Source: Oxalobacter formigenes (GTDB lineage: Bacteria; Pseudomonadota; Gammaproteobacteria; Burkholderiales; Burkholderiaceae_D). From it: a stretch of DNA of 10,347 nt. Both the position numbers and the translations under genes were made by a program. How positions within the stretch are numbered: position 1 is the first letter of the stretch; each line of letters starts with the position of its first letter. Under the pieces are notes generated by a model. The model saw nothing but the letters and a program-made list of their open reading frames with translations, ran no database searches and was not told where the DNA came from. The stretch spans positions 1-10,347 of the forward strand of contig JAHYZB010000070.1 in NCBI GenBank assembly GCA_019424645.1, in the 5' to 3' direction. This document shows positions 1 through 7,148 of this stretch, piece by piece.

Positions 1-2388
1 GGCGCGGTTTCCAATAGCCAAGGCCTTATAGGCGAGATGTCAGGCAGTAGCGGCACGGTGACAGTAGATGGGGGTGGCTCGACCTGGACGAATTCAGGCC
101 TGTTGAATGTCGGCAACAATGGTACGGGTGAACTGACTGTCCGTAATGGCGGCAAGGTTTCCAATACCGATGGTTTGATAGGCAATAATTCGGACAGCAC
201 CGGCAAGGTAACAGTCGACGGGGCAGGCTCGAGCTGGACGTATGGCGGCAGTCTGATTGTTGGCAATAGCGGAGATGGAGAGCTGGTGATCAGTAATGGC
301 GGCAATGTTTCTTACTCCAGCAGTGTACAGTACGCCACTACTATAGGGAATGCCGCTGGCAGCACGGGCAAGATGACGGTGGATGGAGCCGGTTCGGGCC
401 TGACGCATAACAGTACTTTCATCGTTGGCTTTTCCGGTAACGGAGAACTGTCGATCCGCAATGGCGCACTGGTTTCCAATGTCACCGGTTTTATAGGCCT
501 GAGTTCCGGCAGCACCGGTACGGTGACAGTGGATGGAGCCGGTTCGAACTGGACCAATACGGGTAATCTGACTGTTGGCAATGCCGGAAATGCGACACTG
601 ACCGTCAGCAATGAAGGAACAGTAGAAGCTTCGGGAGTACAGGCAGGGTCAGGTAACGGAATCGCTACCATCAATATCGGTGCAGCACAAGGAGAAACCG
701 CCGTAGCGGCTGGCGTACTGGATACGCCGACAGTGTCATTGGGAAACCGGGGAGCATTGGTCTTCAACCACACGGACACCGATTACGCTTTTGCGGCGAA
801 AATAAGCGGGAATGGTGTCGTCAACCAGCTGTCGGGGACGACCGTATTGAGTGGAGCGAATACCTACAGCGGTGCGACCACCGTATCAGGAGGAACCCTG
901 CGTGCAGGCGTGGAAAACGCATTCAGCAGCGCCTCGGCCGTCACCGTGGGAAGCGGAGGTACCCTTGACGCAAACGGACTGGCCCAGACCGTGGCCAGCC
1001 TTGACAATGCCGGAGTCGTCACCATTGGCGCTGCCGGTACGGCCGGAAACCTCCTCTCCGTCACCGGTGACTACACAGGAAACGGCGGGGTAGTCAGCTT
1101 GAATACTGTATTGGGAGGAGACAATTCGGTCACAGACAAATTGCAGGTAGGTGGAAATGCGAATGGGACGACCCGGTTGATCGTGACGAATGTCAATGGG
1201 ACAGGAGAGCAGACCAGTCAGGGCATTCAGGTTGTCGAAGTAGGAGGGACATCACAAGGAACCTTTGCGCTGGGATCGAGTGTGCAGGCCGGAGCATATG
1301 AATATGCCCTGCAAAAAGGAGGAGCGGCAGCGTCGGATGAGAACTGGTATCTGGTGAGCCGTTTCGATTGCCGGCTGGACAATTCATGCGTGAGCGCCGA
1401 CATCTACCGTCCGGGAGTATCGAACTATATATCGGGGCAGAGAATCAACACCGAAATGGGGCAGCTGCAACTGGCAAGCCTGCACCAGAGAGTGGGAGAA
1501 CACAGGAGCCTGCCGCTGGAGAAACAGAGCTGGGCAAGAACCTACTACAGTCGTCTGGACGAAGACGGCAAGACCCGGTTTGGATACGACGCGGACATAT
1601 ACGGGCTTCAGATAGGTCAGGAAATAATGGCAAGACAGACAGGAGATGGAGGCAATGTAAGGGCAGCCATCTCGTTTGATTACGCAAGAGGAGATGCGGA
1701 TCTCGAAGACCGGATGAGACCGCAGGCAGACCTGAACCGTGATACCGGGAACCTGAAATCGGACAACTGGGCCCTGGGAGGATACCTGACAAAGACCTGG
1801 CAAAACGGAGCATACGTAGACGTAGTGGGCCAATTGGCGTGGGTGAAAAACAAATACGCGACAAAGAACTGGGACAAGACAGGAGATGCCGTAAAACAGA
1901 CAGGATGGAGAGTGGGATTGTCGGCAGAAGGAGGATACCCGCTGTGGAAAAATGACAGCAACTGGTTACTGGAAGGACAGGGTCAGTTGAGCTACCAGTA
2001 CACGAAATACAAAAGCTTCACGGATGCCGTATCGGAAGTGGACGGATACGGAGCGGACAGTCTGAGGGGAAGGCTGGGATTAAGGATGTCGAGACCGTTG
2101 GTGGAGAAAGAAAAAGAGAAAGGTCAATTCTATGCGCTGCTGAATATGTACTACGACTTTCTGAACCCGGATGGAGTGAAAATAGGAAATGGAGACGGTA
2201 ACTACACGAGAGTGAGCGAGCGGTATGGAAGGACATGGGGAGAAATCGGTTTGGGAATCCAGGGATGGGTATCGAAATCGACGTCGGTGTTCGGGGACAT
2301 CCGGTATCAGCGAGGTTTCGGGTCACAGGGAGAAAACGGGTCGAGAGAGGGAGGGGCGCTTAATATAGGTGTCCGGCACAGTTTCTGA
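1..2388 (+). CDS. Autotransporter (type V secretion), 3' part, repeat passenger plus beta-barrel
   Basis: Open from the first base with no start in the window, so the N-terminus and signal peptide are missing; 795 codons are visible. Counting from base 1, residues about 1-215 are repeats of the type called T5SS/PEP-CTERM-associated (each with TVDGxGSxWT, LxVGNxGxGELxxxNGG, VSNxxGxIG). Residues about 282-303 (LSGANTYSGATTVSGGTLRAG) are an autotransporter-associated beta-strand repeat. A linker with two cysteines (DCRLDNSC) precedes the barrel, which covers about residues 505-795 and ends GVRHSF, the terminal Phe expected for outer-membrane barrels handled by BAM. Family knowledge: the passenger forms a beta-helix exported through the C-terminal barrel, usually for adhesion or biofilm. 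No protease or other catalytic motif is visible, so the ligand is unknown. It is convergent with preA across a shared terminator. The barrel half uses many GGA and AGA codons, unlike the rest of the window. Confidence 0.95.
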   Translation, partial: GAVSNSQGLIGEMSGSSGTVTVDGGGSTWTNSGLLNVGNNGTGELTVRNGGKVSNTDGLIGNNSDSTGKVTVDGAGSSWTYGGSLIVGNSGDGELVISNGGNVSYSSSVQYATTIGNAAGSTGKMTVDGAGSGLTHNSTFIVGFSGNGELSIRNGALVSNVTGFIGLSSGSTGTVTVDGAGSNWTNTGNLTVGNAGNATLTVSNEGTVEASGVQAGSGNGIATINIGAAQGETAVAAGVLDTPTVSLGNRGALVFNHTDTDYAFAAKISGNGVVNQLSGTTVLSGANTYSGATTVSGGTLRAGVENAFSSASAVTVGSGGTLDANGLAQTVASLDNAGVVTIGAAGTAGNLLSVTGDYTGNGGVVSLNTVLGGDNSVTDKLQVGGNANGTTRLIVTNVNGTGEQTSQGIQVVEVGGTSQGTFALGSSVQAGAYEYALQKGGAAASDENWYLVSRFDCRLDNSCVSADIYRPGVSNYISGQRINTEMGQLQLASLHQRVGEHRSLPLEKQSWARTYYSRLDEDGKTRFGYDADIYGLQIGQEIMARQTGDGGNVRAAISFDYARGDADLEDRMRPQADLNRDTGNLKSDNWALGGYLTKTWQNGAYVDVVGQLAWVKNKYATKNWDKTGDAVKQTGWRVGLSAEGGYPLWKNDSNWLLEGQGQLSYQYTKYKSFTDAVSEVDGYGADSLRGRLGLRMSRPLVEKEKEKGQFYALLNMYYDFLNPDGVKIGNGDGNYTRVSERYGRTWGEIGLGIQGWVSKSTSVFGDIRYQRGFGSQGENGSREGGALNIGVRHSF
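61..660 (+). repeat. Four in-frame tandem passenger repeats (50-55 codons each)
   Basis: The core encoding TVDGxGS starts at 61, 211, 376 and 526, giving periods of 150, 165 and 150 bases. The marker GGTTTCCAAT recurs at 6-15, 156-165 and 471-480 with the same phase. The bases before 61 are the end of an earlier unit, so the array extends left of the window. The third period carries five extra codons around VQYAT. The last unit is degenerate after about base 600. Confidence 0.9.
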
Positions 2389-2420
2389 GAACCGTCACGG
2401 AAAGAGGTAAAGATAAAGAC

Positions 2421-2449
2421 AAAAAGGGATGCCAACGCATCCCTTTTTT
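2421..2449. terminator. Bidirectional rho-independent terminator
   Basis: A perfect 12-bp stem (2421-2432 with 2437-2448, arm AAAAAGGGATGC) closes a CAAC tetraloop. It ends in six T on the plus strand and five T on the minus strand. It lies 33 bases after the autotransporter stop and about 60 bases after the preA stop, so it can end transcription of both convergent units. Confidence 0.9.
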
Positions 2450-2509
2450 ATCAGGTATGAAGGCTACCCGGAGGATTTTCCCATCGTCAGACGAAACATG
2501 TGATCCGGT

Positions 2510-3763
2510 CTAACCGTAAAACCGTTTGATCGTGACCGGATAAGGTGTCCGGCCCGGTTTGAATGTGGATTTTTCGGGGAGGATGCAGTTTTCGACCGGA
2601 CAGACGTTCAGGCACAAGTGGCAACCGACGCAACGGTCGTTGATCGTCGGGGTGCGGGTATAGTCGTCCCAGTCGATGGCCTGATGGCCGCCGTCGAAGC
2701 ATGAGATATAACAGCGGCCGCAGCCGATGCATTTTGTCTGGTCGATGCCGGGAATGACCATGAAGTCGCGGTCGAGATCGTCAGCAGGGACGATGTTGGG
2801 CAATGCCTTGCCGACGAGGTCGGACAGTTTTTCAATGCCTTTTTCTTCCATGAAATGCGACAGGCCGCTGGCCATGTCCTCGACGATCCGGTAGCCGTAT
2901 TCCATGACGGCAGTCGTGACCTGAATGGTGCCTGAACCGACGAGCAGAAATTCCAGTACGTCCTGCCAGGTGACGATGCCGCCTATGCCGGAGATGGGAA
3001 CGTTTTTCAGTTCCGGATGCTGTTTCATCTGGGCGATGAAGCGCAGGGCGATTGGCTTGATGGCCGGCCCGGAATAGCCCGAGATCGAGGACTTGCCGTT
3101 GACGACCGGCATGGGAGAGAGGCATTCAAGGTCGAGGTTCGTAATGGCCTTGACGGTATTGATGGCTGCGATTCCCTTTGCACCGGCCCTGATGGCGGCA
3201 ATGGCCGGGATTTCCATGTGGCCGATATTGGGTGTCATTTTGGCGAGTACCGGTAGGCGCGTCGCACGGCAGACGGCTTCGGTATATTGTGCAACGAGTT
3301 CGGGGCTCTGGCCGACGTCGGAACCCATTGTCGAGGAGGTCATTTGCGGGCAGGAAAAGTTGCATTCGATAATGTCGGCGCCGATGTCGGTCACTTTTTG
3401 CGCAAGGGTTCGCCATTCGTCATCGGTGCTCCCCATGATGGACGCGATCATGACCTTGTGCGGGTAGTCGCGTTTCAGGCGTTCCATGTTTTTCAGGTTC
3501 ACTTCCAGTGGTTTGTCGGAAATCATTTCCATGTTCTTGAAGCCGTTCCATGCGCCGCCGGGATTGCCGCTGATGTCGAAGCGGGGAGAGCATTCATCCG
3601 GCAGGAAGATGCCGACCGTTTTGTATGCCACACCGCCCCAGCCGGTCTCGAAGGCTTTGGCGACCATTTCATAATCGGAATCGACGGGGGAAGACGACAG
3701 GAAAAACGGGTTTTCGCAGTGAACGCCCATAAAGTCGATGGAGAGGTCTTTTTTCAGTGCCAT
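2510..3763 (-). CDS. preA: NAD-dependent dihydropyrimidine dehydrogenase, catalytic subunit PreA
   Basis: 417 residues, close to the E. coli PreA length (about 411). With PreT it should reduce uracil and thymine to the 5,6-dihydro forms using NADH, the first step of reductive pyrimidine breakdown. Residues 1-310 are a dihydroorotate-dehydrogenase-like FMN barrel: the N-terminal NPFFLSSSPV, ECNFSCPQM (133-141), MGSDVGQSPELV (146-157), AKMTPNIG (174-181), NGKSSISGYSG (222-232) and ISGIGGI (257-263) are all family landmarks. The C-terminal ferredoxin domain holds two [4Fe-4S] sets, C345-C348-C351-C355 and C378-C381-C384-C388. The start is supported by an AGGAGA ribosome binding site 6-8 bases upstream. 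It begins 17 bases after the preT stop, so the two form an operon and presumably a complex. No hydantoinase or ureidopropionase gene follows; a terminator does, so the later pathway steps must be encoded elsewhere. Confidence 0.97.
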   Translation of the reverse strand: MALKKDLSIDFMGVHCENPFFLSSSPVDSDYEMVAKAFETGWGGVAYKTVGIFLPDECSPRFDISGNPGGAWNGFKNMEMISDKPLEVNLKNMERLKRDYPHKVMIASIMGSTDDEWRTLAQKVTDIGADIIECNFSCPQMTSSTMGSDVGQSPELVAQYTEAVCRATRLPVLAKMTPNIGHMEIPAIAAIRAGAKGIAAINTVKAITNLDLECLSPMPVVNGKSSISGYSGPAIKPIALRFIAQMKQHPELKNVPISGIGGIVTWQDVLEFLLVGSGTIQVTTAVMEYGYRIVEDMASGLSHFMEEKGIEKLSDLVGKALPNIVPADDLDRDFMVIPGIDQTKCIGCGRCYISCFDGGHQAIDWDDYTRTPTINDRCVGCHLCLNVCPVENCILPEKSTFKPGRTPYPVTIKRFYG

Positions 3764-3780
3764 GTGTTTCTCCTGATGAA

Positions 3781-4995
3781 TTAAGCTCTCAGATCCAGGT
3801 AGTTGATAATGGATACGGCCGCTTTCTTGCCTTCGGCAATGGCTGCCACGACTGTCTTGCCGCCATTGACCCAGTCGCCGCCGGAGAAAAGTCCTTTCTG
3901 TTTGACGACATCTGAGAGTTCCTCGCTTCTTTCCTGACCGACGGCAAGGATAAGCTTGTCGATTTGCAGGTTCATGACCGATTGCCTGTCGGCTCCGGTG
4001 AAGCTGATATCGGTGACACGGCCGTTTTTGCCATTGATTTTTTGCGGGAAGAATTCAGTCACGACAGGAATGCCCATACTGACGGCCAGCAGGGTTTCGG
4101 TGATATTGGCGGATGCTTCGGCAATCGGACGGCAGAAAACGAGTTTGACGGACTCGGCACCCAGCGATTGCGCTGTCGTGGCGCAATCCATCGCGACGTC
4201 ACCGTCGCCGATGACGACAATCCGGTTTCCTTTTTCGGAGGGTTCATACCGGCGGGCGTTTTGCAGGTAATCGAGTGCATGAATGACACCGTCGAGATTC
4301 TTGCCGGGAAGGTCCAGCGTTTTGGGTTTCCAGAGTCCGGCACCGATGAAGACGGCGTCGAACTGTTTTGTCAGTGTTTCGAGATCGCTTGCGGAAACGG
4401 TGATGTTGTAGCGGAATTCAACACCCAGTTTTTCAATTTGGGCAATATCGAAATCGATGGTTTCCTGTGGCAGCCGAAAGCGCGGAATGCCAAGGGCGAG
4501 CATGCCACCGGGCTGGGACGACTGTTCGAAAATCGTGAGGTGACAGCCTTCGCGGGCGAGAACGCTGGCGCAGGCCAGCGAGGCAGGGCCTGCTCCGATA
4601 CAGGCGACTTTTTTGCCGTTGGACGGGCCGGTCTTCAGGATTTGCATATCCATTGCCCGTTCCCTGCCGGTCACGAATCGCTGGAGTTTTGCGATTTGGA
4701 CCGGCCTGTCGAGTCCGGCTCTGACACAGGCGCTTTCACAGAGTTCATTGACGGGACAGATGAGCGCGCAACTTCCTCCGAGGGGATTGTTTTCGCGAAT
4801 CGTTTCGGCCGCTCCCCAGATGTTTTTGAAACGCAGTGAACGGATGAACCGGGCGGGATCGGTTCCGGCGGGGCAGGCTTCGCTGCAAGGGGCATCATGG
4901 CAGAGAAGGCAGCGCGACGCTTCAGCCAGTGCGGTGCGTGAATCGAAGTCTTTTTCCAGCGGAGTATCGTCAGTGACGCAAATAGTGCGGCTCAT
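3781..4995 (-). CDS. preT: NAD-dependent dihydropyrimidine dehydrogenase, electron-input subunit PreT
   Basis: 404 residues (E. coli PreT is about 412). It resembles the glutamate synthase small-subunit family and passes electrons from NADH through FAD and Fe-S clusters to PreA. The N-terminal cluster region has C29-C32-C37-C41 (LCHDAPCSEACPA) and C76-C80-C86-C90. The FAD site is GAGPAS (134-139). The pyridine-nucleotide site is VIGDGDVAMD (261-270), and the closing FAD motif is GGDWVNGGKTVVAAIAEGKKAA near residues 372-393. The ATG follows a GAGGAA ribosome binding site at good distance. It is the first gene of the preT-preA operon; the next gene upstream, a sigma-54 activator, is 224 bases away on the same strand. 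I see no sigma-54 promoter in that gap, so the link between that activator and preTA is unproven. Confidence 0.96.
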   Translation of the reverse strand: MSRTICVTDDTPLEKDFDSRTALAEASRCLLCHDAPCSEACPAGTDPARFIRSLRFKNIWGAAETIRENNPLGGSCALICPVNELCESACVRAGLDRPVQIAKLQRFVTGRERAMDMQILKTGPSNGKKVACIGAGPASLACASVLAREGCHLTIFEQSSQPGGMLALGIPRFRLPQETIDFDIAQIEKLGVEFRYNITVSASDLETLTKQFDAVFIGAGLWKPKTLDLPGKNLDGVIHALDYLQNARRYEPSEKGNRIVVIGDGDVAMDCATTAQSLGAESVKLVFCRPIAEASANITETLLAVSMGIPVVTEFFPQKINGKNGRVTDISFTGADRQSVMNLQIDKLILAVGQERSEELSDVVKQKGLFSGGDWVNGGKTVVAAIAEGKKAAVSIINYLDLRA

Positions 4996-5027
4996 ACGTT
5001 TTCCTCGTGTTTACTTGTTTTCTGCAA

Positions 5028-5046
5028 GGCAATTTTTGCCAGTATA
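5028..5046 (-). promoter_or_regulatory. Candidate preT promoter -10 with operator-like inverted repeat
   Basis: Reading the minus strand, TATACT (5046-5041) is a good -10 hexamer and is followed directly by the perfect inverted repeat GGCAA-TTT-TTGCC (plus-strand 5028-5040), which would cover the transcription start. No good -35 hexamer lies at 16-18 bp, which would suit a regulated promoter. A second inverted repeat, CCGTCAT/ATGACGG, lies at 5076-5101, just upstream. All of this is pattern-based. Confidence 0.35.
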
Positions 5047-5219
5047 AAGGAAAGGGCAGCGAACAGGTCGATGCTCCGTCATCATAAAGAAAAAATGACG
5101 GAAATGAATGTTTTTCCTAAAAATGGAAAGTTGCCGGAAGAGGGGAGACGCTCCGGGAAAAAGGAAATCAGGCTGTCGTGGCTGTCCCGACAGGGTCTAC
5201 ATCACTGTATGACCGATGC

Positions 5220-6839
5220 TCAGTCCTGTTTTTTGCGGAAGTTGTCGACATTGATTCCGAATCGCCTGATTCTGGCGAGAAGGGTTGTCCGTTTCAGTCC
5301 CAGTCTGGCTGCGGCACCTGTTTTGCCACCGATTTTGCCTTCCGTTTCCTCCAGTGCACAGATAATTGTGTTTTCGTCTGTTTGCGGGATGGGAGAATCC
5401 GGGATATCCACCTTGACGGGGGACTGGACTGAGAGGGGGCTGTTCTGGGTGGTATAACTCAGCAGCGTCTCGGGCGTCAGATTGAGTGTATCGCCGCCCG
5501 TTAAAATAACGGCCCGTTCCATCACGTTTTCGAGTTCGCGTATGTTGCCCGGCCAGGGCAAGCGGGTCATCAGCGCCAGAGTGTCGGACGGAATGCCGGT
5601 AATGTTCCGGTTCATCTCTTTTGCGTATTTTCGGATGAAATACCTGGACAGCAGTGGAATGTCTTCTGTCCTCTCGCGCAGAGGCGGGACTGTAATGGGA
5701 AAAACATTCAGGCGGTAAAAGAGGTCGCTTCTGAATGTCTTGTCTTCGATTTTTTCCACAAGGTCGCAGTTTGTGGCGGCGATGTACCGGACATCGACCG
5801 GGATGGAAACGGAGCCGCCCAGACGCCTGATCTGACGTTCCTGCAAAACACTCAAGAGTTTCGGTTGCAGATCCAGTGGCATATCGCCGATTTCATCCAT
5901 GAACAGCGTGCTTTTGTCTGCCTGTTCGAAATGACCGATCCGGCGGTTCAATGCACCGGTGAAAGTGCCTTTTTCGTGACCGAACAGCTCGCTTTCCATC
6001 AGCTCGGAAGGGATTGCCGTGCAGTTCATTTTGACCATGTCACGGTTTTTACGGCTGGAAAGATTGTGTATCGTCTGAGCGATCAATCCCTTGCCGGTTC
6101 CGGTTTCACCTTGCAGCAGGATGGTGGCGTTGCTGGATGCGACGATTTCGATTTGCTGCAGGATCGACTGAATGGCAACGCTATGGCCGATAACGGAGTG
6201 TTTGTGGATGTCGTCGTGGATATCCTGTCCGTTTATGATGCTTTCATTGGGGGAGACCGGTATCCGTTCGTCTGCTTTTTCGTGAGCGAGCAGGACATCA
6301 AGACCGATAGCCAGTCTGGCACTGACCCGGTTGAACATTCCCATGATTTCGGACGTGAAATGATGGAGTCTGAAGGTACCGATGGCGAGTGTCCCCACCA
6401 GCTTTCGTGCCGATATCAGAGGCAGATAGAGCAGTACCTGGAGTCCCTTGCGGGCAAGATCGGCGATGTATGGGTATTTGGTGGAGTGACTGACAATGGC
6501 GTCACGGTTGAACAGGATTTTTTCATGTTTGCGCAAGGCGCTGCCCAGCAGGGTGGCATGCAGGGATTTGCTTCTGGTCTCGTATGAACAGCTGTTGTTC
6601 CCGTCAAACGTGAATGAATGGGCATCCAGCCGGAAGGAGGAAGGTTCGACTATTTCGAGACTGATGTAGTCCAGTCCGAAAAAAGCGTGCAGATTGTTGG
6701 CCGTTTCCTCTGCCAGGCACAGGACATTCCCGGCCGCTATGACAGAGTCAGTCAATTTGACCAGAAAATGAAAAAAATCATTGTCGTGACAGTCTTTAAC
6801 ATTGTAAAGACCGTCATGATTGCAATGGATTGCCGTCAT
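5220..6839 (-). CDS. Sigma-54-dependent transcriptional activator (GAF-AAA+-Fis, FhlA-like)
   Basis: 539 residues. Residues about 35-185 form a GAF-type sensor domain (GLQVLLYLPLISARKLVGTL). About 215-445 is the AAA+ sigma-54 interaction domain: Walker A GETGTGKG (244-251), L1 loop GTFTGA (291-296), Walker B TLFMDEIGD (311-319), sensor I AATNCDL (354-360), LRER (387-390) and WPGNIRELENV (429-439). The C-terminus (about 498-529, EGKIGGKTGAAARLGLKRTTL) is a Fis-type helix-turn-helix. The ATPase core reads most like FhlA, the formate-sensing activator, but this protein has one GAF domain and is shorter. Two points are odd: GTFTGA replaces the usual GAFTGA, and Cys358 stands where Arg is usual in ATNRDL. 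It should remodel sigma-54 polymerase when its effector binds. Likely targets are the two sigma-54 promoters at 8565-8648, upstream of the neighbouring transporter (inference). The start codon has no clear Shine-Dalgarno sequence, so it is less certain than the rest. Confidence 0.95.
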   Translation of the reverse strand: MTAIHCNHDGLYNVKDCHDNDFFHFLVKLTDSVIAAGNVLCLAEETANNLHAFFGLDYISLEIVEPSSFRLDAHSFTFDGNNSCSYETRSKSLHATLLGSALRKHEKILFNRDAIVSHSTKYPYIADLARKGLQVLLYLPLISARKLVGTLAIGTFRLHHFTSEIMGMFNRVSARLAIGLDVLLAHEKADERIPVSPNESIINGQDIHDDIHKHSVIGHSVAIQSILQQIEIVASSNATILLQGETGTGKGLIAQTIHNLSSRKNRDMVKMNCTAIPSELMESELFGHEKGTFTGALNRRIGHFEQADKSTLFMDEIGDMPLDLQPKLLSVLQERQIRRLGGSVSIPVDVRYIAATNCDLVEKIEDKTFRSDLFYRLNVFPITVPPLRERTEDIPLLSRYFIRKYAKEMNRNITGIPSDTLALMTRLPWPGNIRELENVMERAVILTGGDTLNLTPETLLSYTTQNSPLSVQSPVKVDIPDSPIPQTDENTIICALEETEGKIGGKTGAAARLGLKRTTLLARIRRFGINVDNFRKKQD

Positions 6840-6859
6840 GTTTTAAATGTTTGCAATGA
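6811..6859. repeat. Repeated elements over the activator start codon
   Basis: CCGTCATG occurs at 6811-6818 and again at 6833-6840, 22 bases apart; TTGCAATG occurs at 6820-6827 and 6851-6858. Together they give two copies of a composite element, the second with a longer gap, spanning the activator's ATG. A 7-bp inverted repeat (GTCTTTA 6792-6798, TAAAGAC 6805-6811) lies beside them in the first codons. These could be autoregulatory sites; no binding protein is shown. Confidence 0.4.
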
Positions 6860-6933
6860 CCTACAAGGATATATTCTGGGCGGGGCGAAAGGCGTCGCAG
6901 TCCATAATCCGGTGCGTTCGGCCGGGATAAGTC

Positions 6934-6943
6934 AAAGCGCTTT
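6934..6943. promoter_or_regulatory. Perfect palindrome AAAGCGCTTT upstream of the activator gene
   Basis: A 10-bp perfect palindrome with a central CG lies about 95-105 bases before the activator start. LacI/GalR-family operators have this shape, but a short palindrome can also arise by chance. Confidence 0.25.
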
Positions 6944-6954
6944 CCCGGGGAAGT

Positions 6955-6984
6955 ATAAAACCGTTTTCTTGCACAATTTTTCAA
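6955..6984 (-). promoter_or_regulatory. Weak candidate sigma-70 promoter for the activator gene
   Basis: On the minus strand TTGAAA (6984-6979, five of six to consensus) is followed after 18 bp by TTTTAT (6960-6955, four of six). The transporter terminator just upstream means that the activator needs its own promoter in this 309-base gap. Confidence 0.3.
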
Positions 6985-7059
6985 TGTTAGCATATCTGCG
7001 TTACCCGGGGGAGGGTTTTGACGGGGACACGGGGAAGAAACGGATGTTGGGCAGATATG

Positions 7060-7090
7060 AAAAAGCGGTAATACCCTGTATTACCGCTTT
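7060..7090 (-). terminator. Rho-independent terminator of the transporter mRNA
   Basis: Arms 7062-7073 (AAAGCGGTAATA) and 7079-7090 are perfectly complementary over 12 bp with a 5-base loop. Reading the minus strand, the stem ends in five T. It lies about 60 bases after the transporter stop and separates that gene from the activator. Confidence 0.8.
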
Positions 7091-7105
7091 GCGGGAATGC
7101 TCGTG

Positions 7106-7137
7106 AGGACAGAAAAGCAGTAACGCTTTTCTGTCCT
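7106..7137 (-). other. Second perfect 13-bp hairpin after the transporter stop
   Basis: Arms 7106-7118 (AGGACAGAAAAGC) and 7125-7137 pair perfectly around a 6-base loop, starting about 11 bases after the transporter stop codon. It has no T-run on either strand, so it is probably an mRNA 3'-end stabiliser or part of a tandem terminator with the hairpin at 7062-7090. Confidence 0.75.
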
Positions 7138-7148
7138 TCGGGCAAAAT

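Noticed and set aside
1384..1864. Long open frames on the minus strand inside the autotransporter barrel
   Set aside because: They lie opposite a well-supported gene, overlap each other in two frames and have no recognisable domain; the purine-rich codon pattern of the real gene leaves the other strand free of stops.
3964..4839. Plus-strand open frame of 291 codons opposite preT
   Set aside because: It is fully antisense to a gene with clear FAD, NAD and Fe-S motifs; the composition is that of a mirror frame and no domain is visible.
5028..5041. TGGCAAAAATTGCC upstream of preT as a sigma-54 promoter
   Set aside because: On the minus strand GG and the first GC are 8 bases apart and the next GC 13 apart; the required spacing is 10.
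5160..5210. Hairpin with T-rich tail after the activator stop (CTGTCG with CGACAG)
   Set aside because: The 6-bp stem has a 9-base loop and the T-run is distant and interrupted; it is too weak to call a terminator.
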